Of a DNA stretch of 64,000 bases, positions 1 to 8,515 are shown one piece after another; position 1 is the stretch's first letter; each line of letters begins with the position of its first letter. The notes under the pieces are model-generated. The model saw only the letters and a list, made by a program, of their open reading frames with translations, had not been told where the DNA came from and made no database searches. The position numbers were made by a program, and so were the translations under genes. This DNA comes from a bacterium (lineage in GTDB: Bacteria > Krumholzibacteriota > Krumholzibacteriia > LZORAL124-64-63), in the NCBI GenBank assembly GCA_016703265.1, contig JADJCK010000001.1, positions 620,001-684,000 of the forward strand, in the 5' to 3' direction.

Positions 1-1241
1 GCTTCGGCGGCGAGTTCCTCCGGCCGGGACGGGCGCCGGAGCCGGCCGCGGAGCCGGCCGAGCCAGCTGCCGCCGCCCTGTTCCTCCTCGCGGGGAGAGT
101 CATCCTCGCCCACGGCGTACAGCAGGCTCAGGCCCAGCGCCGTGGCCCACTGGCCGTCGGGCAGGCTGGCGGCATCCTTCAGGCCGGCCGGCGTGTAGGC
201 CCGCCGCACCGGCAGGTCGAGCACCTCTTCGCACAGCGCGCGCGTGCCGCGGCAGCGGCTGCCGCCGCCGGTGAGCACGACCCCGGCCTTGAGGGCGGCC
301 AGCTCACGGGCATCGCCGAAGTCGTTCTTGACCCAGGTGAAGATCTCTTCCATGCGCGGTTCGAGGATGGCCGCGACCAGGCCCGGCGTCTCGGCGGGCC
401 GGCGCTCCTCGAACAGGATCTCGATGGGCACCTGGTCGACCAGGCTCCGCAGCACCACGCCCCGGGTGCGCTTGACCTGCTCGGCCTCCTCGCGCGGGAT
501 GCGCAGGCCGTGCGCCAGGTCGCCGGTCAGGTGCCAGCCGCCGAGCGCCACCGTGCCGCTGGCCAGGATCGCGCCCTTGCGATAGACCGCCCAGTTCGTG
601 GCCTGGCCGCCCACGTCGATCAGCATGGTGCCTTCATTGCGGTCGCGCGCGGTCAGTAGTGCAGCGCCCACGGCCAGGATGTCGATCTCCTCGCCCAGGG
701 GCTTGTACTTGGCGGTGGTGATGGCGTTTTCGATGTTGTGCAGCACGCTGCGCGAACCGGTGATGAGGTGCGCCTGCATCTCGAGCTGGCTGCCCACGCG
801 CCCCACCGGGTCGATGACACCGCGCACGCGGTCGACCGCATACTCGACCGGCGTCACGGAGAGGATCTGATGATCGAAGGGAATGGCCATGGCGCTGGCG
901 CGCGTTCGCGCCTCGTCCAGGTCCGAATGGCGGATCGGCCGCGGCCCCGGGCCGATGGGCAGCTGCGCCGTGGCCCGCACCGAGCGCAGGTGCGAGCCGC
1001 TGATGTTGTAGGCGAAGCCCGTGACGAAGATGTCGGCGGCTTCCTCCACGTGCGCCATGAGCCGCGCAATGCAGCCGGACCCGGCGCCGAGGTCGATGAA
1101 ATCGCCGTCGTGGAAGCCCTGCGCGGGCTCCTCGGCGTGGCCGATCACCTTGAACGAGCCATCCTCGTCCACCTCGGTGACGATGGCGCGGAACATGGTG
1201 GTGCCGAAATCACAGGCGACAATCAGCCTTCCCTGGCTCAT
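1..1241 (-). CDS. ftsA: Cell division protein FtsA (C-terminus runs off the window)
   Basis: Actin-like ATPase that tethers FtsZ to the inner membrane and recruits the divisome. The frame is open for 413 codons from ATG at 1241 to the left edge. The phosphate-1 motif DFGTT (residues 11-15), a phosphate-2 type motif IDVGGQATN and the adenosine motif VVLTGGGSR are all visible. Near the edge, SWLGRLRGRLRR looks like the amphipathic membrane-targeting helix that ends FtsA, so only a few residues are probably missing. The start overlaps the ftsQ stop as ATGA, indicating translational coupling. ftsZ would be expected just beyond the left edge. PilM/MreB relatives are the alternative, but the dcw context settles it. 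Confidence 0.93.
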   Translation of the reverse strand, partial: MSQGRLIVACDFGTTMFRAIVTEVDEDGSFKVIGHAEEPAQGFHDGDFIDLGAGSGCIARLMAHVEEAADIFVTGFAYNISGSHLRSVRATAQLPIGPGPRPIRHSDLDEARTRASAMAIPFDHQILSVTPVEYAVDRVRGVIDPVGRVGSQLEMQAHLITGSRSVLHNIENAITTAKYKPLGEEIDILAVGAALLTARDRNEGTMLIDVGGQATNWAVYRKGAILASGTVALGGWHLTGDLAHGLRIPREEAEQVKRTRGVVLRSLVDQVPIEILFEERRPAETPGLVAAILEPRMEEIFTWVKNDFGDARELAALKAGVVLTGGGSRCRGTRALCEEVLDLPVRRAYTPAGLKDAASLPDGQWATALGLSLLYAVGEDDSPREEEQGGGSWLGRLRGRLRRPSRPEELAAE

Positions 1242-2197
1242 GCGCGCTCCTTGGTGGCGGGCTTGTTCTTCCTGGCGGCGGCGGACGCGGGGCCCGACGG
1301 GACGTCACCGTCGGCCGCTTCGTCGCCTTCCGCGTTGTCCTTGTCCTCGTCCTCATCCTCGACAACCGGCTGCGGCCTTACCGTAAGCCGGTCCTTGAAC
1401 CTCAGGTCGACAACCAGGTTCGAGTCCACGTGAGCGCGCGCCGTCAGGTAGCGCGTGAGGCGATCGGCGAACTCCTCGCGGCCCACCAGCAGCGTGGCTT
1501 CCCTGCCACGCAGCACGACCCCGAATCCCTCGGGGCCGGCCACGACGAAATCGACCGGCTTCACGGCTTCGAGGCCGCTCGACTCCAGGGCCGCGACCAG
1601 TTCCAGTACCGACGGCACGCTTTCTGCCGGCAACCGCGCCGGGCCGTTCGCGCTGCGCTCGACGAGCCTGCAGGTGCGCACCGGCAGGTCGGGCGCCGGC
1701 AGCCGCGGCGGGAACGGCAGCACGCGCCCGTCCTCAACGAGGACAAGCGTCGGCGCATCGGCGGGCGCACCGGTCTCGGCCACAACGAGCAGCGGGCGCC
1801 ACTCGATCAGTTCCAGGTCCACCGCGCCGGGCAACCGGCGCTGCACGTACACCTCGCGCACCCATGGCAGCGGCGCCAGCGCCTTCTTCACGTCGCCCGC
1901 GCCCAGGGCCCACAGGTTGCGTCCCAGGAGCGGCGTCAGCGCCGACTTGAGCGCCCTCTCGTCGGTGAAGCGATAGGCCCCCGTCCCCACGCGCGAGACG
2001 GCGAAGACACCGCTCTGCGTCAACCACCAGCCACCCGCGCCGGCGACCAGGACGATGACCGCGCCTGCCACCCAGCGCCGCCACGGCACACGCCGGCGCA
2101 CGGGCGTGGCGCGACGCACCGCGAAGACCACGTCGCGACGCGGCCTCGGCCTGGCGGCGGGGCGTTCGCCCCCGGGTTCGGTCAGGTCCGTGTTCAC
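1238..2197 (-). CDS. ftsQ: Cell division protein FtsQ (POTRA domain)
   Basis: Bitopic divisome scaffold of the FtsQLB complex. The 319-aa product has a basic cytoplasmic N-terminus, one membrane helix (about residues 48-65, WVAGAVIVLVAGAGGWW) and then a POTRA-like segment beginning VSRVGTGAYRFTDERAL, with the typical LPWVREVYVQRRLPGAVDLEL strand. The C-terminal 45 residues are a low-complexity acidic stretch (EDEDEDKD) followed by a basic end, which is not part of the conserved fold. The start is GTG at 2197, overlapping the murC stop as GTGA. No murB or ddl lies between murC and ftsQ, unlike many dcw clusters. Confidence 0.9.
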   Translation of the reverse strand: MNTDLTEPGGERPAARPRPRRDVVFAVRRATPVRRRVPWRRWVAGAVIVLVAGAGGWWLTQSGVFAVSRVGTGAYRFTDERALKSALTPLLGRNLWALGAGDVKKALAPLPWVREVYVQRRLPGAVDLELIEWRPLLVVAETGAPADAPTLVLVEDGRVLPFPPRLPAPDLPVRTCRLVERSANGPARLPAESVPSVLELVAALESSGLEAVKPVDFVVAGPEGFGVVLRGREATLLVGREEFADRLTRYLTARAHVDSNLVVDLRFKDRLTVRPQPVVEDEDEDKDNAEGDEAADGDVPSGPASAAARKNKPATKERA

Positions 2198-3594
2198 GAG
2201 CGCTTTCCGGCGCGCGGCGCCCCGCGCGCATCCAGATGTGAGCAGATGTTCTCGACCTGCCGCCCGATGTCGCCGGCCCCGAGCGTCAGCACCAGGGCGC
2301 CGGCGGCAGCGCGCCGGTCGAGCCAGGCCTTGATGTCGTCATGGCCCCCCAGCAGGTCCACCGTACGGCCCTTGGCGGCGAGTCCCGCGGCGATGGCGGC
2401 GCTGTCGCCGCCCGGCCGCGGCTCCTCGCCCGCCGCATATACCGGCAGCAGGCCCACCGCGTCGGCGCCGGCCAGGGAGTCGGCGAACTCGCGTGCGAAC
2501 CGCTCCGTACGCGAGTAGCGGTGCGGCTGGAACAGCACCGACACCGGCCGGCCGAAACCGCGCGCCACGGCCATCACGGCGCCGATCTCGGTGGGATGGT
2601 GGCCGTAGTCGTCGATCACCAGCACGCCGCCGTGCTCGCCGTACTCCTCGCAACGGCGGCCGACGCCGCGGCTGCCCTCGAGACCGGCGGCAATGCGCGC
2701 GAACGGGATCTCCAGCTCAAGGCCGACTGCAACGGCGGCCAGCGCATTCTGAAGATTGTGGCGGCCGCGCAGCTTCAGGCGCAGCGGGCCCAGTTCGCGA
2801 CCGAAGGCCCAGACCACGGCCTCCTGGCCCTCGGCATCCTCGACGATGGTGCCGGGATCGGCGCGCACCTCGGCCTCGCGCGCCAGGCCGTAGGTGATGG
2901 TCTTGCGCTGCAGCAGCGGCAGCAGGGCGCGTACGTTGGGGTCGTCGGCGCAGACGACACACGCTCCGTAGAACGGTACGCGCCGCAGGAACTCGTGGAA
3001 CGCCTCCGTCAGCGTCTCGAGGTCCGGGTAGTGGTCGACGTGCTCGAGGTCGATGTTCGTCACCACGGCGATGGTCGGCGTCAGGTGCAGGAACGAGCCG
3101 TCGCTCTCGTCGGCCTCGGCCACCAGGTGCGGGCCGGCGCCGAGCACGGCCCCGGTACCGACCGAACGGATCTTGCCGCCCACGATCACCGTGGGGTCCA
3201 GGCCTCCCGCATCCAGCACCGCGGCCACCAGCGTCGTCGTCGTCGTCTTGCCGTGCGAACCGGCCACGGCCACGCCGTGCTTCAGGCGCATCAGTTCGGC
3301 CAGCATCTCGGCCCGGCGGATGACCGGCAGGCGCGCCGCACGCGCCGCCGCCACCTCGCAGTTTGCCTCGGTCACCGCCGAGGATCGCACCACCACGTCG
3401 GCCCCGCGCACGTTCTCCGCCGCATGCCCGACGTCGATGCGGGCGCCCAGCTTCTCCAGGCGGTCCGTCACCGCGGTGCGGTGCAGGTCGCTGCCGCTCA
3501 CCTTGAAGCCGAGGTTCAGCAGCACTTCGGCGATGCCGCTCATGCCGACGCCGCCGATGGCCACCAAGTGGATGTGTCGTGTGTTGCGGAACAA
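2194..3594 (-). CDS. murC: UDP-N-acetylmuramate--L-alanine ligase
   Basis: Cytoplasmic ATP-dependent ligase that adds L-Ala to UDP-MurNAc, the first Mur ligase step. The 466-aa length is normal. The N-terminal Rossmann motif GGVGMSG (residues 14-20) and the Mur P-loop AGSHGKTTTT (about 111-120) are clear, and the central DYGHHPTE motif is present. I chose a TTG start at 3594 because a GGGAG site lies 8 nt upstream and the protein then begins MFRNTRHIHLVAIGG, as MurC proteins do. A longer frame exists upstream but overlaps murG and is not MurC-like. The gene starts 2 nt after the murG stop and ends overlapping ftsQ. Confidence 0.93.
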   Translation of the reverse strand: MFRNTRHIHLVAIGGVGMSGIAEVLLNLGFKVSGSDLHRTAVTDRLEKLGARIDVGHAAENVRGADVVVRSSAVTEANCEVAAARAARLPVIRRAEMLAELMRLKHGVAVAGSHGKTTTTTLVAAVLDAGGLDPTVIVGGKIRSVGTGAVLGAGPHLVAEADESDGSFLHLTPTIAVVTNIDLEHVDHYPDLETLTEAFHEFLRRVPFYGACVVCADDPNVRALLPLLQRKTITYGLAREAEVRADPGTIVEDAEGQEAVVWAFGRELGPLRLKLRGRHNLQNALAAVAVGLELEIPFARIAAGLEGSRGVGRRCEEYGEHGGVLVIDDYGHHPTEIGAVMAVARGFGRPVSVLFQPHRYSRTERFAREFADSLAGADAVGLLPVYAAGEEPRPGGDSAAIAAGLAAKGRTVDLLGGHDDIKAWLDRRAAAGALVLTLGAGDIGRQVENICSHLDARGAPRAGKRS

Positions 3595-3596
3595 GT

Positions 3597-4742
3597 TCAA
3601 TTCTCCCGGGTCAGGACAGGTTCGGCACGCCCTGCCGCGTGACCGGCCAGGGCCAGCACGTCGGCGGCGATCACCGCGGCCGCATGGGGACGTCCCAGCC
3701 GGCGGGCCGCGCGCCCCAGCGCCTCCAGGCGCACCGGGTCCGCCAGCAGCGCATCGACCTGCGCCGCCAGGCGAGGGCCGTCGCATTCATCGTCCACCAG
3801 CACCACCGCGGCGCCGGCCTCCTCGCAGTCGCGCGCATTGCGCAACTGGTGGTTGTCGGTCGCGTGCGGGAACGGCACCAGCAACGCGGGCTTGCCCAGG
3901 CAGTGCAGTTCGGCCAGCGTCATGGCGCCGGCACGGCACACCACCAGGTCGGCGCGCGCCAGTTCGCCCGCCATGTCGTCGATGTACGGCACCACGACCA
4001 GGTTCCCGGCCGGAGCCGCGGCCGCCACTGTGGCCGACGTCGCCGCGTGTTCGCGCGGTCCGGTCTGCACCAGCATCGTCAGGCCGGGCCGTCCGTTCCA
4101 GCCGGCGGCAGCCTGCGCCACGGCGCGATTGAGCGTCGCGGCGCCGCCGCTGCCCCCGAAGACCAGCACGTGCCGCTCGCTGCCGGCCGGCAGGGGCCGT
4201 GGTTCGCCCGCGGCGGCGGCCGCCATCGCCCCGCGCACGGGATTGCCCGTGGCCACGCAGCGGCCATCGGGAAACCAGCGCGCCGCGCCGGCGAAACCCA
4301 GGTACACCCGCCGCGCCCAGCGGCCGACGAACCGGTTCACCGAGCCGGGGATCGCGTTCTGTTCCTGCACCGCGCAGGCGATGCCGAGCAGCCGCGCGGC
4401 GGCGATCACCGGCGCGCTCACGTAGCCGCCGGTGCCCAGCACCACGGCCGGCCGCCAGCGCAGCAGGAGCCCCAGGCTGCCCAGGCCGCCGAGCGCGAAG
4501 TTTACCAGAAAACGGAGCCGCGCCACCAGGCCCAGGCCGCGGAAGCCCGAGGCCGCCACCGCCGTGAACGGCCAGCCGGCCTTCGGCACCAGCGTCGATT
4601 CGATTCCCCGGCTCGTGCCCACGAAGCGGATCTCCGCGCCCGGAGCCAGCCTCCGCAGCTGCTCGGCCACGGCCAGGCCCGGGTAGACGTGACCACCGGT
4701 GCCGCCACCGGTGATCAGGATGCGGACGCGCGCGTCGCTCAC
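3597..4742 (-). CDS. murG: UDP-GlcNAc:lipid I GlcNAc transferase MurG
   Basis: Peripheral membrane glycosyltransferase (GT28) that converts lipid I to lipid II. The 381-aa product begins with the diagnostic glycine-rich loop TGGGTGGH (residues 11-18). It also has the conserved QEQNAIPGSVNR segment, the GGSGGA loop of the C-terminal domain and the RAGAMTLAEL nucleotide-sugar region. The start is GTG at 4742, overlapping the ftsW stop as GTGA; the longer open frame to 5447 is antisense noise inside ftsW. It lies between ftsW and murC in a tightly coupled operon. Confidence 0.95.
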   Translation of the reverse strand: MSDARVRILITGGGTGGHVYPGLAVAEQLRRLAPGAEIRFVGTSRGIESTLVPKAGWPFTAVAASGFRGLGLVARLRFLVNFALGGLGSLGLLLRWRPAVVLGTGGYVSAPVIAAARLLGIACAVQEQNAIPGSVNRFVGRWARRVYLGFAGAARWFPDGRCVATGNPVRGAMAAAAAGEPRPLPAGSERHVLVFGGSGGAATLNRAVAQAAAGWNGRPGLTMLVQTGPREHAATSATVAAAAPAGNLVVVPYIDDMAGELARADLVVCRAGAMTLAELHCLGKPALLVPFPHATDNHQLRNARDCEEAGAAVVLVDDECDGPRLAAQVDALLADPVRLEALGRAARRLGRPHAAAVIAADVLALAGHAAGRAEPVLTREN

Positions 4743-5920
4743 GAGACGCCGCCGCGTTCCCACCGTCGCCGGTACACCTGGTGCGAGCGGCTGCGGCGGT
4801 CGATGCTGAGCAGCAGCCCGATCGAGGCCAGGCCCGCCAGCATGGCCGTGCCGCCGAAGCTGACGAACGGCAGCGGCACGCCGACGACCGGGAACAGCCC
4901 TGTGACCATCGCCAGGTTCGTGATGCCGTAGATGGCAAGGCCGCCGGTCAGGCCCGCGGCCAGCGCACGGCCGAACGCATCGGGCGCGCGCTGCGCGATC
5001 ACCAGGCCGCGCCAGACGAAGACCATCAGCAGGATGATCACGCCAAGCGAACCGACCAGGCCCATCTCCTCGCCCAGGACGGAGTAGATGAAGTCGGTGT
5101 GCGCCTCGGGCAGGAACGCGTACTTGTTGTGGCTCTGTCCCACGCCCAGGCCGCGCGCGCCGCCGGCGCCCAGGCCGATCAACGACTGGTCGACCTGGTG
5201 GCCGAACGAGCCGCCGTTGAAGCCGGCGAACATCTGGTTCACGCGATGGTGGATCTTCGGGACGATCAGGTAGGCAAGGGCCGCAGCCACCGGCGCCCCC
5301 AGCGACAGCCAGCGCAGCCAGCGGTCGGCGCTCGCGGTGATGAACAGCATGAGCACGGTGATGCCGCCCACGACCATCATGTTGCCGTAGTTGGGCTGCA
5401 TGGCCAGGAGCAGCATGAGCAGCAGCGGCCCGGCTGCCAGCGTCCACAGCAGCGGCCGGCCCGGCGCCCGGCCGGTGGTGCGGACCGTGGTCAGGCGTTC
5501 GGCCATGAACATCACCAGCGCCATCTTCGCCAGCTCCACCGGCTGCAGCGAGAAGCCGCCGATGCTCAGCCAGCGGGTGATCAGGCGGTTGCCCTCGTCA
5601 TCGCGCCGCACCATGACCAGGGTCAGCGCGACAAGGAAGTACGACAGGCCCAGCGCCGAACGGTTCAGCCAGGGGTGCCGCCACACGTGGTAGTCGATGT
5701 GCGACAACGCCAGCAGCAGGGCCCCGCCCAGGCCGATCATCATCAGGTGCTTGATGACGACGAAATGCTGGCCGAGCGGCGAACTGTGCCCGTCCAGGTT
5801 CGAGCTGCCGGCCCCGTAGACCACGAATACACCCATGAACAGCAGCAGGCCGGCCGATCCCAGCAGCCAGCCGTCCGAACCTTCGAAGGCCCCGATCATC
5901 TCGCGAATCGTGCGGTTCAT
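4739..5920 (-). CDS. ftsW: Septal peptidoglycan polymerase FtsW (SEDS family)
   Basis: Multi-pass SEDS glycosyltransferase that polymerises lipid II at the septum with its partner FtsI. The product is 393 aa with about ten hydrophobic segments. It carries SEDS hallmarks: QPVELAKMALV, LLAMQPNYGN (catalytic-Asp region; here an Asn follows QP where many FtsW proteins have QPDFG), GLGVGQSHNKYAFLPEAHTDF and VPLPFVSFGGTAM. The ATG at 5920 is preceded by GGAGGGTCGC. The Q-P-N variant at the usual Q-P-D position deserves attention because the Asp is catalytic in characterised SEDS enzymes. The 3-prime end overlaps murG. Confidence 0.93.
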   Translation of the reverse strand: MNRTIREMIGAFEGSDGWLLGSAGLLLFMGVFVVYGAGSSNLDGHSSPLGQHFVVIKHLMMIGLGGALLLALSHIDYHVWRHPWLNRSALGLSYFLVALTLVMVRRDDEGNRLITRWLSIGGFSLQPVELAKMALVMFMAERLTTVRTTGRAPGRPLLWTLAAGPLLLMLLLAMQPNYGNMMVVGGITVLMLFITASADRWLRWLSLGAPVAAALAYLIVPKIHHRVNQMFAGFNGGSFGHQVDQSLIGLGAGGARGLGVGQSHNKYAFLPEAHTDFIYSVLGEEMGLVGSLGVIILLMVFVWRGLVIAQRAPDAFGRALAAGLTGGLAIYGITNLAMVTGLFPVVGVPLPFVSFGGTAMLAGLASIGLLLSIDRRSRSHQVYRRRWERGGVS

Positions 5921-5971
5921 GCGACCCTCCGTGGTCGATGCCGGTGTCCTTTGCGGCTGCCGCCGTGCCCC

Positions 5972-7342
5972 TTACGGGCGCCGCGCCCCCGCCTTCAGCG
6001 CCGCGGCGGCAAATGCCGCCCCGCGCGCCTTGTAGTTGGCGAACATGTCGAAACTGGCGCAGGCCGGGCTCAGCAGCACGGTCGCGTCGGGCTCGGCCAG
6101 TTGCGCGGCCTGCGCCACGGCCTGGTCCATGTCGGGGGCCGTGCTCAGCGGCACGACGCCCGCCAGTGCACGACCGATCGCCGGTCCTTCGGCGCCGATC
6201 AGCACCACGTGGCGCACCGAACCCATCACCTCGCGCAACGGCGCGTAGTCCTCGCCCTTGCCGCTGCCGCCGGCAATGAGCACCACCTGTCCGTGGTGGT
6301 CGGCCAGACCCGCGCACACCGCGTGCACGTTCGTGGCCTTGGTGTCGTTGACGAAGCGCACGCCGCCGCGCACGCCCACCAGTTCGTGCCGGTCGGCCAG
6401 GCCAGCGAACGTGCGCAGGCCGGCGGCCATTGACTCGGGCGGCAGGTCCAGTCCCAGGCCCATGGCCACCGCGGCCAGTGCATTCAGGCGATTGGTCGGC
6501 GAGCGTTGCGCCAGCTCGGCCTCGGCCAGCAACGGCTGCGCCGGCCGGTCACCGGATCCGGCCCACAGTTGCCCGGCGCGGAAGAAGACACCGGCGCCGT
6601 CGGCCTCGTCGCCGAACCACAGCCGCCTGGCGGCGGTCGGCCAGGCCATGGCCTCCGGGCAACGCGTCCAGGTCACGAACAGGCCCTCGGCCGGCAGCAG
6701 CCCCGCCAGCCGCTGCTTGGCCGCGTAGTACGAGGCCAGGTCCGGGTAGCGGTCCAGGTGGTCCGGCGCCAGGTTCAGCACCGCGCCCACGCGCGGGCGG
6801 AACGTCTCGACGCTCTCCAGCTGGAACGAGCTGACTTCCAGCACGGCGACATCGTCGGGCTCCAGCTCCTCGGCCACCAGGCACAGCGGGCGCCCCACGT
6901 TGCCCAGCGCCTCGCCGCGGCGGCCTGCGGCGCGCACGAGGTTCGCCAGCAGCTCGGTGGTGGTCGACTTGCCGTTGGTGCCCGTGATGGCCGCCGACTG
7001 CGCTCGGCAGAAGCGCGCGCCGAGCTCCAGCTCGCCGATCACCGGCACGCCTGTCGGCAGGGCCTGCAGGCGCGGGTGCGTGCCCGGCACGCCCGGGCTG
7101 ATGACGACCAGCCCGGGCCGGGCCCAGGCGCCGTCCGGTTCGCGACCGCCGTCGCGCACCTCGTCGAAGCAGCCGGCCGCGGTCGCGGCCAGTCCTTCGC
7201 GTTCCCAGCGGGCGGTCAGCGTCGCCGTGTCCGCATCGTCCAGGCCGAGCACCGCAGCCCCGTGACGACGCAGCAGGGCACCGGCGGCGCAGCCGCTGCG
7301 CGCCAGCCCGATCACCCAGCAGCGTGTCCCCTCCAACCGCAT
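5972..7342 (-). CDS. murD: UDP-MurNAc-L-alanine--D-glutamate ligase
   Basis: Cytoplasmic Mur ligase adding D-Glu to UDP-MurNAc-L-Ala. The 456-aa length is typical. The N-terminal Rossmann motif GLARSG (residues 12-17), the P-loop TGTNGKSTTTE (about 120-130), the conserved NLAPDHLDRY motif and the C-terminal LLSPACASFDMF motif are all present. ATG at 7342. It is separated by 41 nt from mraY upstream and by 51 nt from ftsW downstream, so it is co-transcribed but not translationally coupled. Confidence 0.95.
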   Translation of the reverse strand: MRLEGTRCWVIGLARSGCAAGALLRRHGAAVLGLDDADTATLTARWEREGLAATAAGCFDEVRDGGREPDGAWARPGLVVISPGVPGTHPRLQALPTGVPVIGELELGARFCRAQSAAITGTNGKSTTTELLANLVRAAGRRGEALGNVGRPLCLVAEELEPDDVAVLEVSSFQLESVETFRPRVGAVLNLAPDHLDRYPDLASYYAAKQRLAGLLPAEGLFVTWTRCPEAMAWPTAARRLWFGDEADGAGVFFRAGQLWAGSGDRPAQPLLAEAELAQRSPTNRLNALAAVAMGLGLDLPPESMAAGLRTFAGLADRHELVGVRGGVRFVNDTKATNVHAVCAGLADHHGQVVLIAGGSGKGEDYAPLREVMGSVRHVVLIGAEGPAIGRALAGVVPLSTAPDMDQAVAQAAQLAEPDATVLLSPACASFDMFANYKARGAAFAAAALKAGARRP

Positions 7343-7383
7343 GTGCCCTGCCGCCGCCCTTCGGATGCCGCGCGCGACGCGGC

Positions 7384-8472
7384 CTACTGCAGCTTGATCG
7401 ACGACATGCCCAGCAGGAGCATGAGGACGCCGACGATCCAGAACCTGACGACAACCTGCGTCTCGGACCAGCCGAGCAGTTCGAAATGGTGATGCAGCGG
7501 CGCCATGCGGAACAGCCGCTTGCCGCCGGTGCGCTTGAAGTACACGACCTGCAGCATCACCGAGAGGGCCTCGGCCACGAACATGCCGCCGAGCACCACC
7601 AGCAGGAACTCACGCTTGACCAGGATGGCCACCGTACCCAGTGCTCCGCCCAGCGCAAGGCTGCCGGTGTCGCCCATGAAGACGCGGGCCGGATGCGCAT
7701 TGAACCACAGGAAGCCCAGACCGGCGCCGACCACCGAGGCGCAGTAGATGGTCAGCTCGCCCGCCAGCGGCAGGTGCGGCGTGTTGAGGTACTGCGCGAA
7801 GGCGGCGTGGCCGCTGAGGTAGGCCAGCACCGCGTAGGCTGCGAATGCGAGCGAACTGAGGCCGATGGCCAGGCCGTCGAGCCCGTCGGTCAGGTTCACG
7901 GCGTTGCTCGCGCCGGTGACGACGAGGATCACGAGCGGGATGTAGAACGGTCCCCAGTTGATGAAGACGTCCTTCAGGAACGGCACGCTGGTCTTGGTGA
8001 GCATCGGATCGTTGCCGCCGGTGTAGATCAGGATGATGCCCAGCAGCAGGCCGTAGCTGACCTGCCCCACCAGCTTGAAGCGCCCGATCATGCCCTTGCG
8101 ACGCTTCTTGACCACCTTCAGGTAGTCGTCGATGAAGCCGATGGCGCCCATCCAGACCGTGCCCAGCAGCGCCAGCTGCACGTACCGGTTCGTCAGGTCG
8201 GCCCACAGGAGCGTCGGGATGACGATCGCGGTCAGCACCAGCACGCCACCCATCGTGGGCGTGCCCTTCTTCTTCTGGTGCGACTGCGGCCCGTCCTCGC
8301 GGATCTCCTCGCCGATCTGCATCGCGGCCAGGCGACGGATCACCCAGTTGCCGAGCAGGAAGCAGATGAGCAGCGCCGTGACGGTGGCGTACGCGGACCG
8401 GAAGGTGATGTACTTGAAGACATTGAATGCCGACCAGTACTGGTGCAGCGGATACAGAAGATGGTAGAACAT
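7384..8472 (-). CDS. mraY: Phospho-MurNAc-pentapeptide transferase
   Basis: Integral membrane enzyme that transfers phospho-MurNAc-pentapeptide to undecaprenyl phosphate, making lipid I. The 362-aa product has about ten membrane helices. Diagnostic motifs are GTPTMGGVLVL near residue 70, the acidic GFIDDYLK, NLTDGLDGLA and the cytoplasmic HHHFELLGWSE loop near the C-terminus. ATG at 8472 with AAGGAAGCC just upstream. It is placed between murF and murD with short gaps (43 and 41 nt). Confidence 0.96.
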   Translation of the reverse strand: MFYHLLYPLHQYWSAFNVFKYITFRSAYATVTALLICFLLGNWVIRRLAAMQIGEEIREDGPQSHQKKKGTPTMGGVLVLTAIVIPTLLWADLTNRYVQLALLGTVWMGAIGFIDDYLKVVKKRRKGMIGRFKLVGQVSYGLLLGIILIYTGGNDPMLTKTSVPFLKDVFINWGPFYIPLVILVVTGASNAVNLTDGLDGLAIGLSSLAFAAYAVLAYLSGHAAFAQYLNTPHLPLAGELTIYCASVVGAGLGFLWFNAHPARVFMGDTGSLALGGALGTVAILVKREFLLVVLGGMFVAEALSVMLQVVYFKRTGGKRLFRMAPLHHHFELLGWSETQVVVRFWIVGVLMLLLGMSSIKLQ

Positions 8473-8515
8473 GGCTTCCTTGCCAATGGTTCCGGATTCG
8501 ACCGCGGCTCAGTCC

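Noticed and set aside
3595..3786. N-terminal extension of MurC to 3786.
   Set aside because: It lies in the murG coding sequence. The conserved MurC start is at TTG 3594 with a well-spaced ribosome site.
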